Below are positions 50,198-58,694 of a DNA stretch of 64,000 nucleotides, piece after piece. Origin of the DNA: GCA-958296115 sp965222445. Its GTDB lineage: Bacteria; Chloroflexota; Dehalococcoidia; Lucifugimonadales; CAJWER01. The stretch spans positions 3,038,001-3,102,000 of the forward strand of contig CBDCTY010000002.1 in the NCBI GenBank assembly GCA_965222445.1, given 5' to 3'. Below the pieces are notes generated by a model. That model saw nothing but the letters and a program-made list of their open reading frames with translations. It was not told the DNA's origin and made no database searches. Within the stretch, counting starts at the first letter, position 1, and each line of letters opens with the position of its first letter. A program made the translations under genes and the position numbers.

Positions 50198-51174
50198 ATG
50201 GAACAGGAAGCAGTCTACGTAGGCATTGATGTGGCCAAGGCCCATCTGGACGTCGCGGTCCGCCCCATAGGCCAGAGGTGGACCATCGCCAATGACGAGC
50301 CTGGGATCCGGGAACTGGTCTCTCGGCTCAGGGCCCTCGAACCTGCCATGGTGGTGCTGGAGGCTTCGGGCGGCCTGGAGCTGCCTTCGGTGGCAGCCCT
50401 GGCGGCCGCATCGCTGCCAGTGGTCACCGTCAACCCCCGGCAGGTTCGAGACTTCGCCAGAGCCACCGGGACGCTGGCGAAGACTGATGCCCTGGACGCG
50501 GCCGTACTGGCCCACTTCGCCGACGCCGTTCGCCCTCTGAGGGACGCCGAGACCCAGGTCCTCAACTCGCTGGTTGCCCGAACTCCCTGGTTGCCCGCAG
50601 GCACCAAGTGATAGCCATCTTGGTGGCGGAGAAGAACCGGCTTGGGAGCGCCATCAGCGCCGTCCAGCCCCGCATCGAGGCCCACATCGCTTGGCTTGAC
50701 CAGGAGCTGACCGACATTGACGAAGGGCTGCGGCAGACTCTCCGCAGCAGTCCGGTGTGGCGAGAGAAAGACGACCTCCTGCGCACCGTCCCCGGCGTGG
50801 GAGAGCAGCTCTCCCTCACCCTCCTGGCCCATTTGCCGGAGCTGGGCACGCTGAACCGGCGCCAGGTCGCCGCCTTGGTGGGAGTGGCTCCCTTCAACAG
50901 GGACAGCGGCACCATGCGTGGCAAACGGCGCGTCTGGGGCGGGCGCTCCCGGGTCCGAGCCGTCCTGTACATGGGAACGCTGGCCGCCAGCCGCTTCAAT
51001 CCCGTCATCCGGGACTTCTACCAGCGGCTGCTGGCCGCTGGTAAGCCGAAGAAGGTGGCCCTCGTCGCTTGTATGCGCAAACTGCTCGTCATACTCAACT
51101 CCATGCTCAAGCAGCGCTCTCCCTGGCGCGCTCAGCGCGCCACCACACCGGCACTCGTCGGTCACTCATCTTGA
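50198..51174 (+). pseudogene. IS110-family transposase broken by a 17-bp duplication
   Basis: The first part (50198-50611) encodes YVGIDVAKAHLDVAV, VVLEASGG and KTDALDAAVLAHFA, the RuvC-like DEDD domain, and stops early. The second part (in another frame to 51174) encodes LVAEKNRL, then LRTVPGVGEQLSLTLLAHLP, FNRDSGTMRGK and MRKLLVILNSML, the Tnp20 domain with its Ser. Between them AACTCGCTGGTTGCCCG (50564-50580) is repeated with one change at 50581-50597. Removing one copy restores one frame (VARRHQVIAILVAEK). So the break is a recent-looking 17-bp tandem duplication. Confidence 0.9.
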
Positions 51175-51347
51175 CTTTCAACACAGTTGCTGAACAGTTA
51201 CACACTACCTTCATCTTGGCCGCTGAGTTGAAGCCTACCTCCGTACTCAGGGGCAACAACTCAGTCCACACCTACACACCCAAGTCCGACGGCGTTCGAT
51301 ATGAGGTATGATTGCCAGCGGCCAAATGTTGCCGCCCAGGAGGAGAG

Positions 51348-52460
51348 ATGAAGATCGAAGACGTCAAGACTTACCTGGTCCAGGACTGGTTGCTGGTCCA
51401 GATCTCGACCGACTCCGGCATCGTGGGGGTCGGACAGGGGACATTCTGGGGCCAGCCGGCGGCCAGCGAGCAGGCCCTTCTCAGCTTCAAATCATACCTG
51501 ATCGGCAAGGACCCGCTGACCATCGACTACCACTACCAGTACCTGAACCGCTCCTCCAGCTTCAGGGCGTCGGCCATATACGCAGCCCTCAGCGCGATCG
51601 ACGCCGCGCTGTGGGATATAGCGGGCAAGCACTACGGCGCACCCGCGTACAGCCTCATGGGCGGCAGCCACCGCCATAAGATACGCATGTGCGCCCTATG
51701 CATGGACGGGGACAGGGACGCAGCCGTCGCCCTTGCCGCTAAGGCGGCGGATGAAGGCCACACCGCGGTGAAGATCGACCCCTTCCCGGGCGACTACCCG
51801 AAGTGGAGCCTCCCCAGGCTGGTGGACGAGGTGGTGGACAGGGTAGGGGCCGTTCGTGAGGCGGTGGGACGCGACGTCGACATCGTCGTCGAGGTCCACC
51901 GGAAGCTGGGGCCCGCCGAGGCCATCGCCGTTGCGCAGAGGCTGGAGCAGTTCGACCTGCTCCTGATCGAGGACCCGATCCCTCCCGACAGCGCCGACTC
52001 GATGGCGGAGGTGGCGAGCCGGACGACGATACCGATAGCCACGGGCGAACGGCTCCATACCATCTATGAGTTCCGCGAGATCCTGAGCAAGGGCGCAGCG
52101 CGCGACCTCAAGCTGGACGCCGGCCTGCACGGCGGCCTAACCCAGTGCAAGAAGACCGCCGGGCTGGCCGAGGCGTACCACGCCACGGTCTCTCCCCACA
52201 ACGCCTGGGGACCGGTGATGACCGCGATCCACGTGCAGCTCGCGGCTGCGATCCCGAACTTCCTCGTGCTCGAGTACAGGTACGACGAGAGGGACGACAT
52301 CGCCCGCAACCCACTGCGGGTGGAGGATGGGTACATAGCCGTGCCGGACGCGCCGGGCCTGGCCGTCGACTTCGACACCGAGGCCGCCGCCCGGCACCCG
52401 CTGGAACCCAGGGCAGTCGGGACGGCCGTGCGGGAAGACGGCTCCGTGGGATTCCGCTAG
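51348..52460 (+). CDS. Enolase-superfamily (mandelate racemase-like) dehydratase
   Basis: 370 residues. The N-terminal capping domain begins MKIEDVKTYLVQDWLLVQIS. In the barrel, metal ligands are read as the Glu in DIVVEVH, the Glu in LLIEDPIPP and the Glu in IATGERLH; the His in VSPHNAWGP is the likely catalytic base. The VEVHRK and ATGERL spacing resembles galactonate-dehydratase-type sugar-acid dehydratases. The ATG at 51348 follows AGGAGGAG. No transporter or aldolase is adjacent, so the acid is unknown. It starts 147 bp beyond the IS110 right end. Confidence 0.87.
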   Translation: MKIEDVKTYLVQDWLLVQISTDSGIVGVGQGTFWGQPAASEQALLSFKSYLIGKDPLTIDYHYQYLNRSSSFRASAIYAALSAIDAALWDIAGKHYGAPAYSLMGGSHRHKIRMCALCMDGDRDAAVALAAKAADEGHTAVKIDPFPGDYPKWSLPRLVDEVVDRVGAVREAVGRDVDIVVEVHRKLGPAEAIAVAQRLEQFDLLLIEDPIPPDSADSMAEVASRTTIPIATGERLHTIYEFREILSKGAARDLKLDAGLHGGLTQCKKTAGLAEAYHATVSPHNAWGPVMTAIHVQLAAAIPNFLVLEYRYDERDDIARNPLRVEDGYIAVPDAPGLAVDFDTEAAARHPLEPRAVGTAVREDGSVGFR

Positions 52461-52502
52461 GAGCCCTCCGTGGGTCGCTCGGTCACGATGTTCCTCGATA
52501 GA

Positions 52503-52892
52503 TCAGGCTTGAATCGGGAGGCGTGGATCGCTGTCTTCGGTCAAATTCGGCCGCCCGACGAGCCACGAACCGCTCTCGCTCGCTGAGATCACGAGGCCGT
52601 GGGCTCGCCCGATGGCCTCGTGTATCGACGACAATTCCGAAGGCGGGTTGACGATTCTCAGGTTCAGGTCGCGTCTCTGGCTCCGTGCAAGCTCACCCAT
52701 TGAGAGCAGAAGCTCGTCGAAGAAGGAGGGCGTAATTCCCCGGATACCCTCGAAGTCCAGCGCGATTGTTCCTGTCCTGTCCATGAGCATGTCCGCCACG
52801 CTGGCCCCGACATTCCTGGCGGATGTGCGCGTAACAAGAACCCTGCCTTGGACCATGTCGCCGATCTGTATGGTGGTCATGCCCTCTCTCAA
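52503..52892 (-). CDS. STAS-like (DUF4325-type) protein
   Basis: 129 residues. It has the alternation of a STAS-like fold: VLVTRTSARNVGASVADML, TIALDFEGIRGITPSFFDELLLSMG, DLNLRIVNPPSEL. The DUF4325 type lacks an obvious phospho-serine. The TTG at 52892 overlaps the upstream kinase-like gene stop by 4 bp (TTGA); ATG 52880 is the alternative. The pair is probably an antagonist and its ATP-binding partner. Confidence 0.7.
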   Translation of the reverse strand: MREGMTTIQIGDMVQGRVLVTRTSARNVGASVADMLMDRTGTIALDFEGIRGITPSFFDELLLSMGELARSQRRDLNLRIVNPPSELSSIHEAIGRAHGLVISASESGSWLVGRPNLTEDSDPRLPIQA

Positions 52893-53743
52893 CAGGGGAT
52901 CGAGGCATATGTCAGTGTACCGGGAAACAGCTTCGTCCGCCTAGACTGGCTCTGAAGGTCCTCTTCGATATGCAGGGAACCGATTCCCGACTGGATCACA
53001 AGCTGCCTCTGCGCCTTCCGCACCTCTTCGGCCACACCGAAGAGCCCCATGCCCCTAGTCGGCTCTTGCGTTCCGCTCACACGCTCTTGCATCGCGACCT
53101 CGATGGCTACCCAGTCATATGGTACGCGAGACCGCAGTCTTGGGTTTCTCTCGAGCGAGCGTCTGATTCCCACTCCGCCGTCGGCCACGGCACAGATTAA
53201 CCGAGGCCCCTTGCTCGACTCATAGTACTGGAGGTAGCCGAATGATCCTATTTTCGATTCGGAGTGCTGGACTGCATTGAGTGCAAACTCGGAGAAGGCG
53301 TTGGTCACTACGTAGTGCATGTTCGCAGCGCCAAGCCCTGAGCTCATCAGACCAAGGTCAGCATCGTTTGCCGCTTGCTCCACATCGTATTCGGTCTCAA
53401 ATTCTGTCAAGGGAATAATGAGCCGCACGGCGTCGCGCTCTGGAACCCCCAGGTCGTCGACCTCAATACCCTTCTCTTGAAGCAACCGGAACATACCCAG
53501 GGACTTAAGGTGAATGCGCAAGCCCATGTTCTCCGGTACCAGCAAGGTGCAGTCGCTTCCTCTCAGTCTGGCCAGCAACGAGTACACTATGCACCACAGC
53601 ATGGCTGAAGGCCCGATGAATTCGCATTCACGCAGGTCGATCTCAACATTGGATTCCTCGTACCGAGAACCCCGTGGATCAGGGAGTGCGAATCCCTTCA
53701 AGTTCCCTGGGTGCCTGAATTGGGGCATGGCGACGATTCTCAT
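52889..53743 (-). CDS. STAS-like plus GHKL ATPase fusion
   Basis: 284 residues. The first 100 (VEIDLRECEFIGPSAMLWCI, LLVPENMGLRIHLKSLGMF) look like a STAS-type fold. The rest is a GHKL ATP-binding domain: N-box SEFALNAVQH (Glu about 152, Asn about 156), G1 AVADGGVGIRR (Asp about 188), and G2 TRGMGLFG. There is no HisKA His, so it resembles anti-sigma-factor-type serine kinases or ATP sensors rather than a histidine kinase. The ATG at 53743 has GGGAGGT upstream. It lies 37 bp after purS but looks functionally separate. Confidence 0.78.
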   Translation of the reverse strand: MRIVAMPQFRHPGNLKGFALPDPRGSRYEESNVEIDLRECEFIGPSAMLWCIVYSLLARLRGSDCTLLVPENMGLRIHLKSLGMFRLLQEKGIEVDDLGVPERDAVRLIIPLTEFETEYDVEQAANDADLGLMSSGLGAANMHYVVTNAFSEFALNAVQHSESKIGSFGYLQYYESSKGPRLICAVADGGVGIRRSLERNPRLRSRVPYDWVAIEVAMQERVSGTQEPTRGMGLFGVAEEVRKAQRQLVIQSGIGSLHIEEDLQSQSRRTKLFPGTLTYASIPC

Positions 53744-53780
53744 GAAAAGCGACCTCCCTTGCAATGGGAGTTCCGTTGAG

Positions 53781-54033
53781 TTACTCGGCGGGCTCCAGGT
53801 CGAACCTGTAGCTCTCGATGACAGGGTTGGCGAGGAGCTTGTCGCACATGGAGTCGACGGCCGTGCGAGCGGCCTCTGCGCTCCCCGCCTCAAGGCGTAT
53901 CTCGAAGTACTTGCCGGAGCGCACTCCGGCTATGGAGTCGAAGCCCAGGTCGCGCAGCCCATGGCGAATCGTCTGGCCCACCGGATCGTTCACGGAGGCC
54001 TTGAGGGTTACGTGCACCCTGGCGAGGAACATT
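53781..54033 (-). CDS. purS: PurS subunit of FGAM synthetase
   Basis: About 83 residues. FLARVHVTLKASVNDPVGQT, LRDLGFDSIAGVRSGKYFEI and VDSMCDKLLANPVIESYRFDL are characteristic of PurS, which bridges PurQ and PurL in formylglycinamidine synthesis. The start is set at ATG 54033 because homology begins there; GTG 54047 would add five residues. purQ and purL do not follow in this window. Confidence 0.93.
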
Positions 54034-54057
54034 CCGCCGGCCGTCACGGTGCGGAGG

Positions 54058-54687
54058 CTACCGCGCCAAGTACTCGGGGGCGTTCGGCGAGTTCATGTGA
54101 GCGCTGATGAATGCCTCGATGCGCTCCTCGTCGTAGTCGTCGAACGCTTCGAGGAACGTCCAGGCCGTCAGCGCGATTCTCGTGTCCATTTCAGGGTAGG
54201 GAGACACGATGATCTCCCGGCCGCGCTGGAAGTACCCCTCCAGCTGTGCGACGAGCTCGTCGCACCCGTCAGGGCAGTTGTAGTGTATGCCGATGCCGCC
54301 GTGCTCCAGGTTGTGGATGAGCACCTCGTCCGGAAGAGGCTCCTTGTAGATGTCCCATCGAGCAGGCCCGCCGTCCGGGTAGTCGTAGTGCCAGCCGGAA
54401 GTGCCGGGCACCGAGTTGTATGGGGGATGGCCCTCGCCGGTAGTTATGTGAGTTCCGCCCAAGTCCGGGAAGCGTTCTCCGGGTCCGTCGGGGCCTTCCT
54501 GGCTTCCCAGCGTGATGGGAAGGCTGCCTGCGAACAGCGAGCCGATGAATAGCACGGCGATGATCACGACCGCCGAGAAGGCCGCGACCCTGGTGAATCG
54601 CCGCTTTCTCTGCCTTCGCGACCTGCGCGCCGCCCTAGCCTGCGTCGGCGTGAGTCGCCCCTCTCTGCGTCGGGATGCTGTTGCCAT
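54058..54687 (-). CDS. DUF3105-family membrane-anchored protein
   Basis: 209 residues. A basic N-terminus (ARRSRRQRKRRF) precedes one helix (VAAFSAVVIIAVLFIGSLFA). Outside is the DUF3105 pattern: HPPYNSVPGTSGWHYDYP, LIHNLEHGGIGIHYNCPDGCDELV. Two Cys in CPDGC could be a disulfide target of the DsbA/VKOR pair nearby. Function unknown. The start is ATG 54687, between purC and purS. Confidence 0.82.
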   Translation of the reverse strand: MATASRRREGRLTPTQARAARRSRRQRKRRFTRVAAFSAVVIIAVLFIGSLFAGSLPITLGSQEGPDGPGERFPDLGGTHITTGEGHPPYNSVPGTSGWHYDYPDGGPARWDIYKEPLPDEVLIHNLEHGGIGIHYNCPDGCDELVAQLEGYFQRGREIIVSPYPEMDTRIALTAWTFLEAFDDYDEERIEAFISAHMNSPNAPEYLAR

Positions 54688-54702
54688 TAGACTTCTATTG
54701 TG

Positions 54703-55578
54703 CTACTGAAGGCTTCGGCCGGTCAACCGTTCGTACGCCTCGATATAGCGGAGTCGGGTTTTCTCGACAATGTCGTCCGGCAGCTCGGGCGCCGGGGGCT
54801 CGTGGTCCCAGCCCTGCTCATTGAGCCAGTCCCTGACGTACTGCTTGTCGAAGTTGGGCTGGGACTTGCCGGGCTCATAGCCTTCAGCGTCCCAGAACCG
54901 GCTCGAATCCGGGGTCAGCAGCTCGTCGATCAGCGTCAACTCTCCGTCGATGTAGCCGAACTCCATCTTCGTGTCGGCAATGATGATCCCCTTGGACAGC
55001 GCGATGTTGTGGGCCCTGTTGTATACGGCGGCGGTCGTATCCGCGAGCCGCTGGGCCTCGTCCTTGCCCACCATCGCCTCGACCTCCTCCATCGTCATGT
55101 TCTCGTCGTGGCCGACTTCGGCCTTGGTCGTGGGCGTAAAGAGCGGCTCGGGGAACTTGTCGCCCTCGCGCAGCCCGGCCGGCATTGACATGCCCGACAC
55201 GGTTCCGATCTTCCTGTACTCGGACCACGCCGAGCCCGTGATGTACCCGCGGATGACGCACTCGACGTCGATGCGCGCGGCCCGCCTGACGACCATCGCC
55301 TGGCGGGCTAGGTAGGCGGGGACGTCCAGCTCGGGCCGGTCGTTCGCGAGAGCTACGAAGTGGTTGGGCACGATTTCTGCCGTCCGGTCGAACCAGAAGG
55401 CGGAAATCTGACACAGCACCGCGCCCTTGTCCGGCACTGCCGTGGGCAGCACGACGTCGAAGGCGGATATCCGGTCCGTCGCCACCATGAGGAACAGCTT
55501 GTCGTCCAGCTCGTGGGTGTCCCTGACCTTCCCCCTGTAGACGAGGTTGGGCAGGGGAGACTCCTTTATCGCGGCCAT
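54703..55578 (-). CDS. purC: SAICAR synthetase PurC
   Basis: 291 residues. VYRGKVRDTHELDDKLFLMVATDRISAFD, ECVIRGYITGSAWSEY and IADTKMEFGYIDGELTLIDE are the active-site blocks of the longer type. It condenses CAIR with aspartate using ATP. It starts at ATG 55578 and is 124 bp upstream of the DUF3105 start within the purine cluster. Confidence 0.96.
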   Translation of the reverse strand: MAAIKESPLPNLVYRGKVRDTHELDDKLFLMVATDRISAFDVVLPTAVPDKGAVLCQISAFWFDRTAEIVPNHFVALANDRPELDVPAYLARQAMVVRRAARIDVECVIRGYITGSAWSEYRKIGTVSGMSMPAGLREGDKFPEPLFTPTTKAEVGHDENMTMEEVEAMVGKDEAQRLADTTAAVYNRAHNIALSKGIIIADTKMEFGYIDGELTLIDELLTPDSSRFWDAEGYEPGKSQPNFDKQYVRDWLNEQGWDHEPPAPELPDDIVEKTRLRYIEAYERLTGRSLQ

Positions 55579-55623
55579 TCAGTCAAACCTCCGGTGATTC
55601 GTTCTCGCGAAACTCTCGAGTCG

Positions 55624-56076
55624 CTACTCTAGCACAGCGGACGGTTCGTATCTCGCCCTGACCGTAGCATGGAGGGTCATGACGAAAGCCGATGTCATGA
55701 TCGCGGCGGATGCCAGGCAGTATCCGCAGTAGGCGTGGATACGGAAGGCCTGGGTGTAGACGAAGTATGCGGTCAGGCCCTCGCCAAGCAGCGCCATCCC
55801 CAACAGTGCATATGCCAGGCTGTTCGGCGGGCTGTCCAGCCCGAGATAGGCGAGTGTGCCCAGCAGCAGAGCGGCGTATCCCGCGACGCCTATGAAGGCG
55901 ACAGGCACCCCCAGCAGGACCGCGTACTCGCCCGACGTCACGTCGCCGCAGCCCCCCGACACCACGCACGCCGGGGCGCCGCCGGTTACATGCTCGACGC
56001 TCAGGTACGTTGCCAGCGCCAGACCGGCGAGGCTGAGCACCGCGACGGCCCACCGTGGAAGCGTGCCTGCCGTCAT
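55624..56076 (-). CDS. Vitamin K epoxide reductase (VKOR)-family membrane protein
   Basis: 150 residues with about four helices. GGCGDVTSGEYAVLLGVPVAFIG is the first Cys pair and quinone region, and YCGYC is the C-x-x-C that reoxidises DsbA-like partners. Its ATG overlaps the DsbA-like gene stop by 4 bp, as expected for a redox pair that places disulfides in the cell envelope. Confidence 0.9.
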   Translation of the reverse strand: MTAGTLPRWAVAVLSLAGLALATYLSVEHVTGGAPACVVSGGCGDVTSGEYAVLLGVPVAFIGVAGYAALLLGTLAYLGLDSPPNSLAYALLGMALLGEGLTAYFVYTQAFRIHAYCGYCLASAAIMTSAFVMTLHATVRARYEPSAVLE

Positions 56077-56849
56077 CGCGCCGCCGCAATGGCCGATTCG
56101 ATCAGCTGTGCCAGCTCGCTGTAGTTGGCAGCCTGGATCCTGCGCCTTTGTAGGAACAGCGTAGGCGTCCCTTCAACGCCCAGCCGCTTTCCGAGGTGGA
56201 GGTCCTCTTCGACCTTGCCGCGGTACTTGCCGCTGTCGAGACAGGAGTCGAAAGCACCCCGGTCGAGCTGGAGGCTACTCGCGAATCTCTTCAGATTGTC
56301 ATCGGAGTAGGCGCCCTGGTTCATGCCATTCCAGCTTTCGAATACGGTGTCGTGGTACTCCCAGAACTTGCCCTGATCGGCGGCGCACTCGGTCGCCTCC
56401 GCGGCCCTGAAGGACTCCTCGCCTATGAAGGGGAAGTGGCGGAAGACGAAGTGAATTCGACCCGTATCTACAAAGTCTTCCTTGACCTGCTTTCCCATTC
56501 CCAGAGCGAAGTCCCTACAGTGGGAGCACTGAAAGTCGCCGAACTCCTCCAGCGTTACTAGGGCAGTCTCCACGGCGGGCTCGTCCGGGGTCGGTGACGG
56601 GCTGGGCTTGTCCAGGGCCCCGGACACGCCCTGGGTCGGAGCCGGGGATGGCTCGTCCTGAGCCGTAGCTTGGGCAGTGGAATCAGACCCGGAGTCCCGG
56701 CCGAGGGCGGCAAAGAGGATGATGGCGACTGCCGCCGCGACGAGCACGCCGCCTCCGATCAGCAGGTATGGGAGTCTCATGGACCGCCGGGCGTCCGGCT
56801 GTCGGCCGCTCTGCGCCCTCTCTCTGCTCCGTTGCCGTCTGTTGGTCAC
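56073..56849 (-). CDS. Membrane-anchored DsbA-family thiol-disulfide oxidoreductase
   Basis: 258 residues. An N-terminal anchor (YLLIGGGVLVAAAVAIILFAAL), a Ser/Pro linker, then the thioredoxin fold with FGDFQCSHCRDFA (C-x-x-C active site), FRHFPF and the cis-Pro loop GVEGTPTLFL. It introduces disulfides outside the membrane; VKOR downstream regenerates it. Start ATG 56849. Confidence 0.93.
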   Translation of the reverse strand: MTNRRQRSRERAQSGRQPDARRSMRLPYLLIGGGVLVAAAVAIILFAALGRDSGSDSTAQATAQDEPSPAPTQGVSGALDKPSPSPTPDEPAVETALVTLEEFGDFQCSHCRDFALGMGKQVKEDFVDTGRIHFVFRHFPFIGEESFRAAEATECAADQGKFWEYHDTVFESWNGMNQGAYSDDNLKRFASSLQLDRGAFDSCLDSGKYRGKVEEDLHLGKRLGVEGTPTLFLQRRRIQAANYSELAQLIESAIAAAR

Positions 56850-56883
56850 GATACTCTCCTGTGGAGGCGAACCGGTCGCAACC

Positions 56884-58188
56884 TTATGCGCCCCGTCCCA
56901 AGAGCCCTGCGCGCTCGAACGTCTCGTCGACGTGCCGGACGTAGTAGCCGTAGTCGAATAGGGCGTCGAGCTCGCCTCGGTCCAGCCGGTCGGTCACCTC
57001 GGGAGCCGAACGCACGAGGCCGCGAAAGTCCTCGCCGCTCTCCCAGCTCTGCATCGCGCGGTCGTGGACTATGGCATAGGCCTCCTCACGCGCCATTCCA
57101 GCCTCTATCAGCGCCAGTAGGACCCGCTGTGAGAAGACGACTCCATGGGTAGACTCCACGTTCCGCACCATCCGGTCGGTGTGCACTTCCATGTCTCGTA
57201 CGACGCCGGCGAACAGGTCGATGATGTAGTCTAGGGCGGTGCAGGAGTCCGGCAAGATAAGCCGCTCCGCGGACGAGTGGCTGATGTCGCGCTCGCCCCA
57301 GAGCGCGACATTCTCCAGCGCCGTGACGGCGTGACCGCGGATCAGCCTGGCGAGCCCGCAGACACGCTCCGACAGCTCAGGGTTGCGCTTGTGGGGCATC
57401 GACGACGAGCCGGGCTGCCCCTTCGGGAAGCCCTCAGAGACTTCCTGTATCTCGGTGCGCTGGAGGCCCCGGATCTCGGTGGCGAACTTCTCCAGAGAGG
57501 CGGCAGCCAGTGCCAGCGTGGTCACGACCTGAGCGTGCCGGTCGCGCTGGAGCACCTGGTTCGAGACCGGCGCGGGCTGCAGGCCAAGGCGCTCGCACAC
57601 CTTCGTCTCGACGGACGGCGGGACCGTGGCGTGGGTGCCGACGGGCCCGGAGATCTTCCCGAACGCGATGGTGCGCCTGGCCTGTACGAGCCGCTCCCTG
57701 TTCCGCCGAGTCTCGTCCCACCAGAGGGCCAGTTTCAGGCCGAAGGTGACCGGCTCGGCGTGGACCCCATGGGTGCGCCCCATCATCAGGGTGTCCTTGT
57801 GCTCGATGGCCCTCGATCGCAGGGCCTCCAGGAGATCGTCCGTGCCTGCGATCAGGAGGTCTAGGGCCGCCACGAGCTGCAGGCTCGTGGCGGTGTCCCA
57901 GACGTCGCTAGTAGTGAGCCCAAGGTGGAGCCAGCGGCCCTCCGGCCCGATGAACTCCGTGATGGAGCTGAGGAACGCCGTCATCTCGTGGCGCGTGTCC
58001 TTCAGGATCTCCTGCAGGCGGTCCATGTTGTAGGTCGCGCCCCGCAGCCTCTCCATGTCCGTGGCGGGGACCACTCCCTCGTCGGCCCACGCCTCACACA
58101 CCGCCAGCTCGATGGCGAGCCACCGGTCGTATTTGCTCTCTTCCGACCAGACCCGTTTCATACCGGGCCTGGTGTACCGCTCGATCAT
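56884..58188 (-). CDS. purB: Adenylosuccinate lyase PurB
   Basis: 434 residues. LTTSDVWDTATSLQL, RTHGVHAEPVTFGLK, and the signature GSSSMPHKRNPELSE hold the catalytic His and Ser. It cleaves SAICAR and adenylosuccinate. It starts at ATG 58188, 25 bp downstream of purE. Confidence 0.97.
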   Translation of the reverse strand: MIERYTRPGMKRVWSEESKYDRWLAIELAVCEAWADEGVVPATDMERLRGATYNMDRLQEILKDTRHEMTAFLSSITEFIGPEGRWLHLGLTTSDVWDTATSLQLVAALDLLIAGTDDLLEALRSRAIEHKDTLMMGRTHGVHAEPVTFGLKLALWWDETRRNRERLVQARRTIAFGKISGPVGTHATVPPSVETKVCERLGLQPAPVSNQVLQRDRHAQVVTTLALAAASLEKFATEIRGLQRTEIQEVSEGFPKGQPGSSSMPHKRNPELSERVCGLARLIRGHAVTALENVALWGERDISHSSAERLILPDSCTALDYIIDLFAGVVRDMEVHTDRMVRNVESTHGVVFSQRVLLALIEAGMAREEAYAIVHDRAMQSWESGEDFRGLVRSAPEVTDRLDRGELDALFDYGYYVRHVDETFERAGLLGRGA

Positions 58189-58213
58189 AGGTATATCTAC
58201 TCTCTGGCGTCCC

Positions 58214-58672
58214 TCACCTGGTCTTCAGGCCTTCGCGATAGTCGTCGTATGCCTGGCGTATGTCGTCGTGCTTGGCGCCCAGCATCTGGGCCGCCAGGAA
58301 CGCCGCGTTGCGGGCGCCCCAGGAGCCTATCGCGACGCAAGCCACTGGGATGCCCGGCGGCATCTGCGCTATGGCGTGGAGCGCGTCCACGCCCTTCAGG
58401 TCGCTGGACGGCAGGGGAATGCCAATGATGGGCAGGGTAGTCCACGATGCGAGAACGCCCGGCAGACCGGCGGAGCCTCCCGCGGCGGCGATCAGCACCT
58501 CCAAGCCTCGCTCACGGGCCGACATGGCGTAATCGCGCACCTTGTCCGGCGTCCGATGAGCCGAAGCTACGACGACCTCGTGCTCGACTCCCATCTGATC
58601 GAGGACCTCGGAGGTCTCGTCCACATACGACTGGTCAGACTTGCTTCCCATCAATACGCCTACTAACGGCAT
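58214..58672 (-). CDS. purE: N5-CAIR mutase PurE
   Basis: 152 residues. LVGVLMGSKSDQSYVDE, VVVASAHRTPDKVRDYA, AAAGGSAGLPGVLASWT and ACVAIGSWGARNAAFLAAQM are the class I PurE motifs. ATG 58672 was chosen because homology begins there. purK is not seen. Confidence 0.96.
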   Translation of the reverse strand: MPLVGVLMGSKSDQSYVDETSEVLDQMGVEHEVVVASAHRTPDKVRDYAMSARERGLEVLIAAAGGSAGLPGVLASWTTLPIIGIPLPSSDLKGVDALHAIAQMPPGIPVACVAIGSWGARNAAFLAAQMLGAKHDDIRQAYDDYREGLKTR

Positions 58673-58694
58673 TCCTGCTCTCCTCCGTACTGAA

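Larger units (their letters stand above)
49811..51201 (+). mobile_element. IS110-type element bounded by 12-bp inverted repeats
   Basis: GTAACTGTTCAG (49811-49822) and CTGAACAGTTAC (51190-51201) are perfect inverted repeats enclosing the transposase pseudogene. ACACTAC stands directly outside both (49804-49810 and 51202-51208). About 390 bp of non-coding DNA precedes the transposase, where IS110-group elements carry the bridge RNA; I cannot fold it here. A flush 7-bp duplication is not usual for IS110, so an IS110 nested in another element is possible. Confidence 0.65.

Noticed and set aside
50198..53743. IS110, STAS/GHKL pair and PIN/DUF104 pair as parts of a defence island.
   Set aside because: They are far apart and no known restriction, Abi, CBASS or retron component is visible. 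The STAS/GHKL pair is reported separately as an unexplained module.
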